This document shows, piece by piece, positions 26,758 through 36,030 of a DNA stretch of 64,000 bases. How positions within the stretch are numbered: the stretch's first letter is position 1; each line of letters begins with the position of its first letter. The position numbers were made by a program, and so were the translations under genes. Under the pieces are notes generated by a model. That model saw nothing but the letters and a program-made list of their open reading frames with translations. It was not told the DNA's origin and ran no database searches. The stretch spans positions 173,295 through 237,294 of the forward strand of contig JAJTXQ010000020.1 of assembly GCA_021462855.1 (NCBI GenBank). The letters run 5' to 3'. This stretch comes from Dehalococcoidia bacterium. Its GTDB lineage: Bacteria > Chloroflexota > Dehalococcoidia > DSTF01 > JACRBR01.

Positions 26758-29127
26758 TCACCCCGCCAGGCCGAGCGGCACTTCGCCAATCACCTGCTGC
26801 TCTCGCAGTCGATCGAGCTCATCCGCCGCCACGCCTGCCAGCTGCGTCAGCACTTCGGCCGTGTGCTGTCCGAGCGTCGCCGCCGGGCGCTTGTGGGTGG
26901 CGTCGATGCCGCTGAAGCGGAACGGGAACAGCTTCTGCTGCTGCGTGCCGGTGATGTCGCGCGTCATCGGCTGCCAGAAGCCGATGTGCTGAAGTCCGGG
27001 ATCGAGCGTCAGGTCGTACGCCTTCGCGATGCGGCACGCCATGACGCCGGCCCCCTGCAGCGTGCGTTCCGCCTCCTCGCCGTCGCGCTCGGCGAGCGCG
27101 GGGGCAAGCGCCGAGTCGAGCTCCGCTTCGTGACGCTTCCGTGCGTCTGCCGTCGCGAAGCGCGCGTCGCCCGCGAGCGCGTCGAGTCCGAGCGCGCGGC
27201 ACAACGCGCCGAACTCCTGGTCCGACGCCACCGCGATCGAGAGCCACGAATCCTGGCCCGCGACGCGGTACACGTTATGCGGCGCCATCGACGGGTGGCG
27301 GTTGCCCTCCGGCTTCGCCACGGGCGCGCCGTGCTGCACCGCGATCGCCTCCGGCGCGAACATGCTGTCAAGCGTCTCGCACTGGGGGATCTCGATGTTC
27401 GTCCCCGCGCCGGTGCGCTCGCGCTGCTGCAACGCCATCTCGATCGCCGCAACGGTGTGCATCGCCGCGACGACGTCGCAGAACCCGCCCATCATCGAGG
27501 GCACGCCGTCGTCGTAGCCGGTCATGGAAGCGCACACGAGTTGCTCGAACGCCACGCCGTACCCGACGTAGTCCTCCCACGGGCCGCCGGGGCCGTAGCC
27601 GGGCATCGTAACGTTGATCAGGCGCGGGTTCAGCGCGCGTACGTGCGCCGCCGTGAACCCGAGGTTCGGGAGCACGCGGTTGGAGAAGTTGCTGATCAGC
27701 ACGTCGGCGCCCGCGATCAGCCGCTCGAAGATCTCCTTCCCGGCCGGCGACGAGATGTCGAGCGCGACGTTGCGTTTGTCACAGTTGCTGTCGATCCACA
27801 GCGCGCCCGCTTCCCACCAACGTTCGCGGCCGACGGGCGCCCACGTGAAGCGATACGGGTCGAGCCGCTGGATCGACTCGAACTTGATCACGTCGGCGCC
27901 GAGCGCTCCGAGCATCATCATCGAGTACGGCCCGGACCAGAACCACGTGAGGTCGAGCACGCGCAAACCCTCGTACGGCAACGCCGGGCCCGCATTCGCG
28001 CCGCGCCGCTCACGCGCCGCCCACGCCGGCGCTGCGTCGACCGTCGCGGCCGCCGCGCGCGTAACCGGCGCGATGCCCTCGATCTGCGGCGCCACGCGCG
28101 GCGTCTTGACCGTGCGGCCGCTCACGTCGGCGTCGACCCAAAAGCCGCGGGCGGCGAGCTGCGCGTCGCGCAGCCGGTCCGCGACGGTGTGGACCGGCGA
28201 CGCCGGAATGCGGAACGCCTGCGCCTCGGACATGACCTGCTCGCGCGTCCGTGACGCGAACCACGGCTCCACGCGCGCGCGCAGTTCCTTCTCGTGCTGC
28301 ATGCGCCAGACGATGTCGCGCCCCTGCGGGTGGTCCAGCACGTCGGCGATCCCCATCAGCTGGCACATCAGGTCCCAGTGCGCCGGCGTGAGCGGCGGCA
28401 CGCACGCGAATCCGTCCTCGCATCGCAGCGCGCCCATCGGCCAGCTCGTGCCGCGGCGCTCGTATTGGAAGCCGATCAGCGCCTTCACCAGCCACGGCGC
28501 CACGATCATCGAAGCCGCCACCGCTTGCGACGATACGTCGATGAACTGCGGTTCGTGGCCGTTGCGTTCGTGGCGCAGCGCGAAGAGCGCCGCCGCGAAG
28601 CAGAAGAGCCCGGCCAGCCGCTCGGTCAGGTCGCCCCCGGGCCGCAGCGGCTCGCGCGCCGGATCGCCGAGCACGCTCATCCAGCCTCCGAGCGCGTTGA
28701 TGCCGAGGTCGCTCGCCTGGTACGCGCCGTACGGCCCGTCCGATGCGAACGGCTGCGCGAGCACGCACGTCGCCCGGCCGTTCATCAGCTCGCGCAGGCC
28801 CGCGGCGTCGAGTCCGAGCGCCGGCCCGAGCATCTCACGTTCGACCAGCGCCACGTCGGCCGCCGCGCACAGCTCGCGCGCCTTCGCGTGGCCGGCATCG
28901 CCGGCGGCGAGCCGCAGGAGCTGCTTGCCACGCGACAGCCACGCCCACGTCGCGCTCTCGCGGCCCGACGGCCCGTCGAACGTCGGCGGGGCGGCGCGCA
29001 GCGGCGTACCGACGGCCGGCTCGAGGATCAGCACCTCGGCGCCCCAGTCGGCAAAGTGCTTCGCGGCCATGCCGGCGATGCCGTTTCCCGACACCTCGAT
29101 CACGCGGAGGCCAGACAGGATGGACAC
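26758..29127 (-). CDS. Tandem-domain CaiB/BaiF (type III) CoA transferase
   Basis: A protein of about 789 residues containing two complete type III CoA transferase halves: the first from ILSGLRVIEVSGNGIAGMAAKHFADWGAEVLILEP (residues 3-360), the second from YEGLRVLDLTWFWSGPYSMMMLGALGADVIKFE (residues 385-789). The first half keeps ASDLGINALGGWM with the catalytic Asp; the second has GVAFEQLVCASMTG without an obvious Asp at that place. Usual members are single-domain dimers of 380-450 residues, so this is a fused pseudo-dimer. The GTG at 29127 (VSILSGLRV) is preferred since a GGGG/AAAGGG stretch precedes it; an ATG at 29190 is possible. It heads the long array and likely activates the acid substrate. 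Confidence 0.9.
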   Translation of the reverse strand: MSILSGLRVIEVSGNGIAGMAAKHFADWGAEVLILEPAVGTPLRAAPPTFDGPSGRESATWAWLSRGKQLLRLAAGDAGHAKARELCAAADVALVEREMLGPALGLDAAGLRELMNGRATCVLAQPFASDGPYGAYQASDLGINALGGWMSVLGDPAREPLRPGGDLTERLAGLFCFAAALFALRHERNGHEPQFIDVSSQAVAASMIVAPWLVKALIGFQYERRGTSWPMGALRCEDGFACVPPLTPAHWDLMCQLMGIADVLDHPQGRDIVWRMQHEKELRARVEPWFASRTREQVMSEAQAFRIPASPVHTVADRLRDAQLAARGFWVDADVSGRTVKTPRVAPQIEGIAPVTRAAAATVDAAPAWAARERRGANAGPALPYEGLRVLDLTWFWSGPYSMMMLGALGADVIKFESIQRLDPYRFTWAPVGRERWWEAGALWIDSNCDKRNVALDISSPAGKEIFERLIAGADVLISNFSNRVLPNLGFTAAHVRALNPRLINVTMPGYGPGGPWEDYVGYGVAFEQLVCASMTGYDDGVPSMMGGFCDVVAAMHTVAAIEMALQQRERTGAGTNIEIPQCETLDSMFAPEAIAVQHGAPVAKPEGNRHPSMAPHNVYRVAGQDSWLSIAVASDQEFGALCRALGLDALAGDARFATADARKRHEAELDSALAPALAERDGEEAERTLQGAGVMACRIAKAYDLTLDPGLQHIGFWQPMTRDITGTQQQKLFPFRFSGIDATHKRPAATLGQHTAEVLTQLAGVAADELDRLREQQVIGEVPLGLAG

Positions 29128-29199
29128 GGTGCGCCCTTTCCCCTGCGAGTGCGCGGGGCACGTCGAATCGAATGTCGGAGTGCGACGCATCCATTATTC

Positions 29200-29216
29200 G
29201 CGCCGCCTCGCGGCGC
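29200..29216. promoter_or_regulatory. Inverted repeat upstream of the CoA transferase
   Basis: GCGCCGC-CTC-GCGGCGC is a perfect 7-bp stem with a 3-base loop, in the 214-base divergent region between the CoA-transferase gene and the hydratase genes. It may be an operator or an RNA hairpin in the CoA-transferase leader. Its GC-richness makes chance occurrence plausible. Confidence 0.25.
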
Positions 29217-29235
29217 ATCAGTCCGGCGTGACCCG

Positions 29236-29254
29236 ACAGCCTCCGGACGGCTGT
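29236..29254. promoter_or_regulatory. Candidate operator dyad in divergent intergenic region
   Basis: ACAGCC-TCCGGAC-GGCTGT is an imperfect 19-bp dyad, 6-bp arms around a TCCGGA core, located between the divergent CoA-transferase array (minus) and the MaoC-type hydratase pair (plus). A dyad here is well placed to co-regulate both transcripts. No clear sigma-70 -35/-10 pair could be seen. Confidence 0.3.
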
Positions 29255-29341
29255 AGCGGGCTGCCCGACTGATACCCGCGCGATTCGCCGACACAATGTT
29301 GCGCGGGCGCGTCACCGCGCGTCCACGCTGGAGGCAGCACG

Positions 29342-29851
29342 ATGCCCGTCATCACCGAACGCCAGCGCGCGCTCATCGGCCGGGAGTCCGAGCCCCGCGA
29401 TGCGCCGTACGTCATCAACGACGCGATGACGCACTTCTGGTGCGAGATGGTCGAAGACGCAAACCCGATCTACTTCGACCCGTCGTACGCGCGCACGACC
29501 TGGCTCGGCGACACCTTTGCGCCGCCGCCGATGCTCCTGACGTGGATGATCGCGCCCGTCTGGCCCGAGGTCCCGCGCGAGACCGCGATCTCTCGCCTCG
29601 CGCTCGACGACTGCCCGGCGACGGTCGCCGTCAACGCCGTGCAGGAGTACATGATCCCGCTCCGCTACGGCGACCGCCTCGCGTCGACGACCCGCATCGA
29701 CTCGATCAGCGACGAGAAGACGACGCGCCTCGGCACGGGCCATTTCGTGTCGACGGTTGACACGTTCCGCAACCAGCGCGGCGACGTCGTCGGCACGCAC
29801 ACCTTCACGCTGTTCATCTACCGGCCGCACCCGGCCGGAGGCGCCCCATGA
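29342..29851 (+). CDS. FAS1-like/MaoC N-terminal-type dehydratase subunit, probable structural partner
   Basis: A 169-residue hot-dog-fold protein. PYVINDAMTHFWCEMVEDANPIYFD is the hydratase-2-like segment, followed by TFAPPPMLLTWMIAPVW and the C-terminal hot-dog strands. The motif DxNPxH of active hydratases reads DANPIY (Asp39, Tyr44), so the catalytic His is lost. A good GGAGG ribosome-binding site precedes the ATG. The next gene, which overlaps by 4 bases, keeps both residues. This inactive/active pair resembles the heteromeric ChsH2(MaoC)-ChsH1 hydratase of steroid side-chain degradation. Confidence 0.88.
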   Translation: MPVITERQRALIGRESEPRDAPYVINDAMTHFWCEMVEDANPIYFDPSYARTTWLGDTFAPPPMLLTWMIAPVWPEVPRETAISRLALDDCPATVAVNAVQEYMIPLRYGDRLASTTRIDSISDEKTTRLGTGHFVSTVDTFRNQRGDVVGTHTFTLFIYRPHPAGGAP

Positions 29852-30258
29852 CGCGCGCACCGGAACCGGGCGAGGCGTTGCCCTCGATCTCGCTCGCCCT
29901 GACACGCCGCCGCTCGGTGCAGGCGGTCGCCGGCACGCGCGACTACTACCCCGTCCACCACGACGAGGACGTGGCGCAGGCGAACGGCGCCCGTACCATC
30001 TTCTTCAACACGATGTTCTTCCAGGCGTTCATCGGCCGCACGGCGTGCGAGTGGTTCGGCAACGACGCATTCCTGCGCCGTCTCGATGTCGCGATGGTCG
30101 GCTCGGCCTACATCGGCACCCGGCTGACGGCCGAGGGCGTGGTGAAGGGACGCCGCGAGGCCGACGGCCGCGACCTGGTCGATGTCGACGTCACGCTCGT
30201 GACCGAGGACGGTCCCGTCGTCCGCGCGAGCTTCGCGGTCCAGCTGCCGCCGCGCTGA
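29848..30258 (+). CDS. MaoC-like enoyl-CoA hydratase subunit, catalytic
   Basis: A 136-residue single hot-dog protein. RDYYPVHHDEDVAQANGA carries Asp32 and His37 in the spacing of the hydratase-2 catalytic dyad, followed by FNTMFFQAFIGRTACEWFGND. Length and motif match ChsH1-type subunits. It overlaps the upstream hot-dog gene (ATGA), which indicates a heterodimer hydrating an enoyl-CoA produced by the acyl-CoA dehydrogenase pair encoded divergently. It ends 6 bases from the convergent thiolase gene. Confidence 0.9.
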   Translation: MTRAPEPGEALPSISLALTRRRSVQAVAGTRDYYPVHHDEDVAQANGARTIFFNTMFFQAFIGRTACEWFGNDAFLRRLDVAMVGSAYIGTRLTAEGVVKGRREADGRDLVDVDVTLVTEDGPVVRASFAVQLPPR

Positions 30259-30264
30259 CCTGGC

Positions 30265-31443
<1,179 letters not shown>

Positions 31444-31505
31444 TCATTCCTTCGCCCGGGACACGTGAGCATGCCACATGCGCGGCGACCGTAACAGCAA
31501 CCTCC

Positions 31506-32951
31506 CTAGTCCTTCCACGGGCACGTTTCCGGCTTGCACGGGAACTCCGGGAAGTTGCCGCGGAGCCCCTTCCCGTGGCTCGTCTCGTAGTCAAGGACGT
31601 CGGTGCGGAACTCCGGCGTCTTCGTGTCCTCGTGCCACTTCAGCACGCGCGCGGACTCGTACGTCCAGTGGTCGTTCTCGCTGAGCAGCGTCGGCGCCAC
31701 GCAGATGCTGCACGTCCAGCTGCCGTCGAACCCCTGTTCCATCGCATCGAGCACGCCCTCGCGCGTCAGGTCCGGGCCGGCGAGCTCCAGCACGCGCACG
31801 AGGTGCTCGAAGTTCCCCAGCGCGAGCGAACTCAGGATGAGCTGGAACGGCACGCCGTCCTCCTCGGCGACCGCCTTGAGCTGGTCGAACGTCTTGTTGT
31901 CCGGCGCCGTCATAGGATCGACGATGCTCTGCTGCACGTAGGTTACGCCGTCCATGTACTGGCTCACGCCCTCGGCGGGCAGCAGCCCGCGCAGGATGAC
32001 CGGCGTGTCATCGCCGATGGTCTCCTTGAGCGCCTTGATCATGTTCATCGCGTTCGTCGGCACGCCGTAGTACATGATCCAGTCGGGGTTCGAGTCGACG
32101 GCCTGGCGCGCCTGCGCCGTCATCTCCGACGTGGTCACGTCGTATCCGATGCCGGCGGTGATGCTGCCGCCGCCCTGCTCGATCACGTACTTGAAGCCGT
32201 CGAACGCCGGTTTCCCGGTCGAGTCGTCCTGGTAGATCGCCGCCACCTTCGCGTTCGGCTTCTGGCTCAGCACGTAGTCGGCCATGATCTTCCCGTTCAG
32301 CAGGTCAGCGAGCAGCCCCGGGTACTCCGAACGCGCCGACTCCGGCTCGATGAAGTTCGCCTGCCCGTCATACGTCCACAGCGACGGCACGCCCTTCTCG
32401 ATCTCGTACTCCGCGACCGCAAGATGCGGCGCGTTGCCTACCGGCATGAACATGGCGAAGATCTTGTCCTGCTCGACGAGCTGCTGCACGACCTGCACCG
32501 TTACCGACGGGTTGAACTGGTCGTCGCGCGTGATCAGCTCGAGCTTGCGGCCGTGGATCCCGCCCGCCTCGTTCACCCGCTTGATCAACATCTGCAGCGT
32601 CGGGTCCCAAAACGCCTCGAACGCGGCCGTTGGGCCGCTGGCGCCGCTGTAACGCCCCAACTTGATCGTGTCATCGGTCACGCCCGTGCGGTCCTCCGAC
32701 GCTGGCCGCTCCTTCCACATCGCGATCCCGTCGTCGAGCGTCAGCGCGTTCTCGAGCCCGCGCCCCGGCCGCGGGTTGCTCGGGATGCCGGCGCCGCCAA
32801 TCGTCCCGCGCTCGACGGTCGCGCGCGGCGTTTCCGCGCCGCTGCCGTTATCGTCGCCGCCCCCGCCGTCGTCGCTGCACGCGGCAGCGAACACGAGGAG
32901 CAGCGAGATCGCCGCGCCGGCGACGATGCGAGTGAGAGTACGGTTCGCCAT
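31506..32951 (-). CDS. LivK-like ABC transporter substrate-binding lipoprotein
   Basis: A 481-residue periplasmic-binding protein type I (LivK family). The start at 32951 gives a lipoprotein signal peptide, LTRIVAGAAISLLLVFAAAC, with the lipidated Cys at residue 25, then a Gly/Asp/Ser-rich linker. GGAAG lies 8 bases upstream. The ligand domain has TIKLGRYSGASGPTAAFEAFW, VNEAGGIHGRKLELITRDDQ and DYVLSQKPNAKVAAIYQDDS. C-terminal Cys residues (CSICVAP, FPCKPETCPW) may form disulfides. No permease adjoins it; livGFHM at 11147-15085 is the natural partner. It is divergent from the molybdopterin oxidoreductases, across a 270-base region. Confidence 0.93.
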   Translation of the reverse strand: MANRTLTRIVAGAAISLLLVFAAACSDDGGGGDDNGSGAETPRATVERGTIGGAGIPSNPRPGRGLENALTLDDGIAMWKERPASEDRTGVTDDTIKLGRYSGASGPTAAFEAFWDPTLQMLIKRVNEAGGIHGRKLELITRDDQFNPSVTVQVVQQLVEQDKIFAMFMPVGNAPHLAVAEYEIEKGVPSLWTYDGQANFIEPESARSEYPGLLADLLNGKIMADYVLSQKPNAKVAAIYQDDSTGKPAFDGFKYVIEQGGGSITAGIGYDVTTSEMTAQARQAVDSNPDWIMYYGVPTNAMNMIKALKETIGDDTPVILRGLLPAEGVSQYMDGVTYVQQSIVDPMTAPDNKTFDQLKAVAEEDGVPFQLILSSLALGNFEHLVRVLELAGPDLTREGVLDAMEQGFDGSWTCSICVAPTLLSENDHWTYESARVLKWHEDTKTPEFRTDVLDYETSHGKGLRGNFPEFPCKPETCPWKD

Positions 32952-33199
32952 GGCATCACTTCCTTCGATGGCGCGCGCGACCGCGGTGCTTCCCTGTTTC
33001 AGCCGTGGATCGTGCGCCACGGACACCGCGGGTGTCTGTCAGGCAGCGCCCGAGCGATGTGCAAGGTAAGCCCGATCGAGGAAACATGGCCCCGGACGAC
33101 GGCCGCGCTTCGCGCGCCGGGCGCGGGGTGCGCGATGGCCCGCGGCGACCGGCCATACGGCCCTATTTTCGCGTGCCGCGCCTGCCTACAATCTTCAGA

Positions 33200-33213
33200 C
33201 AAACGATCGTTTG
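33200..33213 (+). promoter_or_regulatory. Perfect 14-bp palindrome CAAACGATCGTTTG, candidate repressor operator
   Basis: CAAACGATCGTTTG is self-complementary over 14 bases and is AT-rich against its GC-rich surroundings. It ends in the first base of the GGAGG ribosome-binding site (33213-33217) of the first molybdopterin oxidoreductase gene, whose ATG is at 33222. Sites of this kind are typical of TetR-family repressors; bound protein would block initiation or elongation and could also affect the divergent livK-like gene. No regulator is encoded in the window. The remaining 250 bases of this gap show no other clear element. Confidence 0.6.
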
Positions 33214-33221
33214 GAGGTGCC

Positions 33222-36008
33222 ATGACAGACACGACCGCCGGAGCGCCGGCGACCCGGAAGCTTGTCCCCGCCGCCGCCCCGGCGAACGGTGACCCGTACG
33301 CCTCGGCCGAGTCGCTCTACCGCGAACAGTGGTCGTGGGATCGCATCGCCAAGGGCTCCTGCGTGCAGGCCGACTGCATCGCCGCCTGTACGCTCAACCT
33401 CTTCATCAAGGATGGCATCGTCTGGCGCGAAGAGCAGAACGCCATCTACGACGCGCAGGGCGAGCACCTCCCCGACTTCAACCCGCGCGGCTGCCAGAAG
33501 GGCATGGTCTATTCCGACCTGATGTACGACGCCACCCGCATCAAGTACCCGATGCGGCGCGTTGGCCCCCGCGGCTCCGGCCGCTGGGAGCGCATCTCAT
33601 GGGACGAGGCGCTGACCCAGATCGCCGACAAGATCCTCGACGTCGCGACCTCCGACGGCCCCAACGCGATCATGTACGACATGGGCACGACCAACGCCGA
33701 CTTCGGCCCCGGCTCGACCGCCCAGCAACGCCTGATGGGACTGATCGGCACCACACCGCTCGATGAGTGGGCCAGCGTCGGCGACATGCCGATGGGCGCC
33801 ATCCAGACCTGGGGCATCTACAACGTCGACGGCACGTCCGACGACTACTGCAACTCCGACTACATCATCATCTGGCTGGGAAACCCGGCCTACACCCGCA
33901 TTCCCGACGCGCACTTCATGTTCGAAGCGCGCTATCGCGGCGCGCAGCTGGTCACCATCGCCCCCGACTTCAGCCCGTCGACGATCCACTCCGACCTCTG
34001 GCTCAACGTGCGCGTCGCCACCGACGCCGCCCTCGCGCTCGGCATGGCAAACGTGATCATCAACGAGCGGCTGTACAAGATCGATTATGTGAAGGAGCAG
34101 ACCGACCTGCCGTTCCTCGTCCGCGAGGACAACGGCCATTACCTGCGCCAGTCCGACCTGCAGGACGGCGGAAACGACGGCATCTTCTACGTGTGGGATG
34201 CCCGCGCCGGCCGTGTCGCCGAAGCGCCCGGCACGCAGGGTCAGCCCGTCGCGAACATCGCCCTCGGCGATATCGACCCCGCGCTCGAAGGGCGCTACGA
34301 GGTGAAGACCGCCGCCGGCACGACGATCGCCGTCCGGCCGCTGTGGGAGCGCCTGCGCGAGCACCTCGCGGACTACACGCCGGAGCGCGCCGCCGAGATC
34401 ACCGGTGTGCACGTCGACACCATCCGCAAGGTCGCGCGCGATTACGCGAACGCGCGCGCCGCGTCCATCTACCTCTCGTGGGGCGCCTGCAAGCACTATC
34501 ACATGGACCTGTTCCAGCGAGCGATCCTGCTCATCTCCGCGCTCGCCGGGCATACCGGCAAGCAGGGCGGCGGACCGCGGATCGGCGCCTGGTGGAACAT
34601 CCCCTTCAGCTACGACAAGGCGGCGCTCTCGCTCTTCAGCGACATCCCCACGAAGGAAACGCGCCCGAAGGTGCGCGACACCGAGCAGGTGATGAAGGCG
34701 ATGTCGTGGATGGCCGGTTTCGTGCCGACGATGCCGTGGCTCTACGCCCACGACGAGGGCTTCCGCAAGGTTGCCGACAATATGGCGTTCCACGACCCGG
34801 CGCTCCCCCGCACCGTCGCCGACTATATGAAGGAAGCGCTCGACAACAAGTGGATGCCCGTCGGCCAGAAGCCGCGCGTGCTGCTCTACACGGGCATGAA
34901 CCCGCTGCGGCGCTGGCCCGTCCCCCACATCCTCCGCGAGGGGCTGTGGGAAAGCCTCGACCTCATCGTCACGTGGGAGTTCCGCATGTCGAGCTCGGCG
35001 ATGCAGGCCGACATCATCCTGCCCGCAGCCGGCTGGCACGAGAAGTCGGGCATCAAGTTCTGCCAGTCGTACGCGCCCTACATCTGCGTCGCGACCGGCG
35101 CCGTCGAACCGCTGTTCGAGTCGGCGAAGGAATTCGACATCATGGCGCGGCTCGCGCAGGCCATCCAGACGCGCGCCCGCCAGCGCGAGGAGGGCACGTA
35201 CACCGACGCCATCGGCAACAGCCACGACCCGACCACGATCTACGACGAATGGAGCTTCAACGGCGAGTTCGGCGAAGGCGCCGACCAGAAGTCGCTCGAC
35301 ATCTCGATCAGCATGTCGCAGCCGCTCCGCGGCGTCAGCTGGGACGAGATCTCCACGAAGGGCGCCGTGCGCGTGCAGCGTCCCGGATCCTACGGCCCCG
35401 TCACCGCCATCTGCTCCGACATGGAGGAAGGCGAGGCGCTCGCGCCGCTGAAGTGGTTCGTCGAAGAGAAGGAGTCGTGGCCGACGCTTACGGGCCGCCA
35501 GCAGTTCTACCTCGACCATCCGTGGTACATGGAAGCGGGCGAAGCGCTGCCAGTGCACAAGGACAACCCCGACCAGGGTGGGCACTACCCCATCGAAGTC
35601 ACGGGCGGCCACACGCGGCACAGCATCCACTCGATCTTCCGCGCCAACCGCACGATGCTCAACCTGCAGCGCGGTGAGCCGGTGCTGTACATGAGCGCGA
35701 CCGACGCCCTCGCCCGCGACGTGCGCGACGACGAGGTCGTCCTCGTCCGCAACGACGTCGGCGCATACAAGGTGCGCGCCAAGCCGACGCCCGCCGTCCA
35801 GCCGGGGCAGGCGATCATCTACCACGCCTGGGAGCCGTACCAGTTCGCCGACTGGAAGAGCAGCCAGACGACCGTCACCGGCGCGTTCAAGCCGCTGCAC
35901 GCGCTCAGCGGCTATGGCCACCTGAGCTTCCGCCCGCTGGCCGCACAGCCCAGTCACACACCGCGCGCGCAGAAGGTCGAGATCGAGAAGATCGCGCCGG
36001 CGCAGTAG
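33222..36008 (+). CDS. Molybdopterin oxidoreductase, DMSO reductase family (type II/NarG-EbdA-like catalytic subunit)
   Basis: A 928-residue bis-MGD catalytic subunit. The ATG at 33222 follows GGAGG by 4 bases. Cys47, Cys52, Cys56 and Cys91 form the N-terminal [4Fe-4S] motif (C-x4-C-x3-C-x34-C). ASVGDMPMGAIQTWG aligns with the NarG/EbdA segment whose Asp ligates Mo, here Asp188. GRWERISWDEAL, then GNPAYTRIPDAHFMFEARYRGAQLVTIAPDFSPS and the C-terminal MopB domain follow. No twin-arginine signal is present, so it is probably cytoplasmic, unlike EbdA, DdhA or SerA. No FeS beta, heme gamma or TorD-like chaperone gene is nearby. It may hydroxylate or dehydrogenate the substrate imported by the LIV system; the reaction is unknown. 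Confidence 0.92.
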   Translation: MTDTTAGAPATRKLVPAAAPANGDPYASAESLYREQWSWDRIAKGSCVQADCIAACTLNLFIKDGIVWREEQNAIYDAQGEHLPDFNPRGCQKGMVYSDLMYDATRIKYPMRRVGPRGSGRWERISWDEALTQIADKILDVATSDGPNAIMYDMGTTNADFGPGSTAQQRLMGLIGTTPLDEWASVGDMPMGAIQTWGIYNVDGTSDDYCNSDYIIIWLGNPAYTRIPDAHFMFEARYRGAQLVTIAPDFSPSTIHSDLWLNVRVATDAALALGMANVIINERLYKIDYVKEQTDLPFLVREDNGHYLRQSDLQDGGNDGIFYVWDARAGRVAEAPGTQGQPVANIALGDIDPALEGRYEVKTAAGTTIAVRPLWERLREHLADYTPERAAEITGVHVDTIRKVARDYANARAASIYLSWGACKHYHMDLFQRAILLISALAGHTGKQGGGPRIGAWWNIPFSYDKAALSLFSDIPTKETRPKVRDTEQVMKAMSWMAGFVPTMPWLYAHDEGFRKVADNMAFHDPALPRTVADYMKEALDNKWMPVGQKPRVLLYTGMNPLRRWPVPHILREGLWESLDLIVTWEFRMSSSAMQADIILPAAGWHEKSGIKFCQSYAPYICVATGAVEPLFESAKEFDIMARLAQAIQTRARQREEGTYTDAIGNSHDPTTIYDEWSFNGEFGEGADQKSLDISISMSQPLRGVSWDEISTKGAVRVQRPGSYGPVTAICSDMEEGEALAPLKWFVEEKESWPTLTGRQQFYLDHPWYMEAGEALPVHKDNPDQGGHYPIEVTGGHTRHSIHSIFRANRTMLNLQRGEPVLYMSATDALARDVRDDEVVLVRNDVGAYKVRAKPTPAVQPGQAIIYHAWEPYQFADWKSSQTTVTGAFKPLHALSGYGHLSFRPLAAQPSHTPRAQKVEIEKIAPAQ

Positions 36009-36030
36009 CCGGCGCGCACCCGGAGGAATC

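Noticed and set aside
31575..33221. Upstream extension of the first Mo oxidoreductase frame back to 31575
   Set aside because: This part is antisense to the LivK-like lipoprotein gene. The ATG at 33222 has a GGAGG site and starts the family-like sequence.
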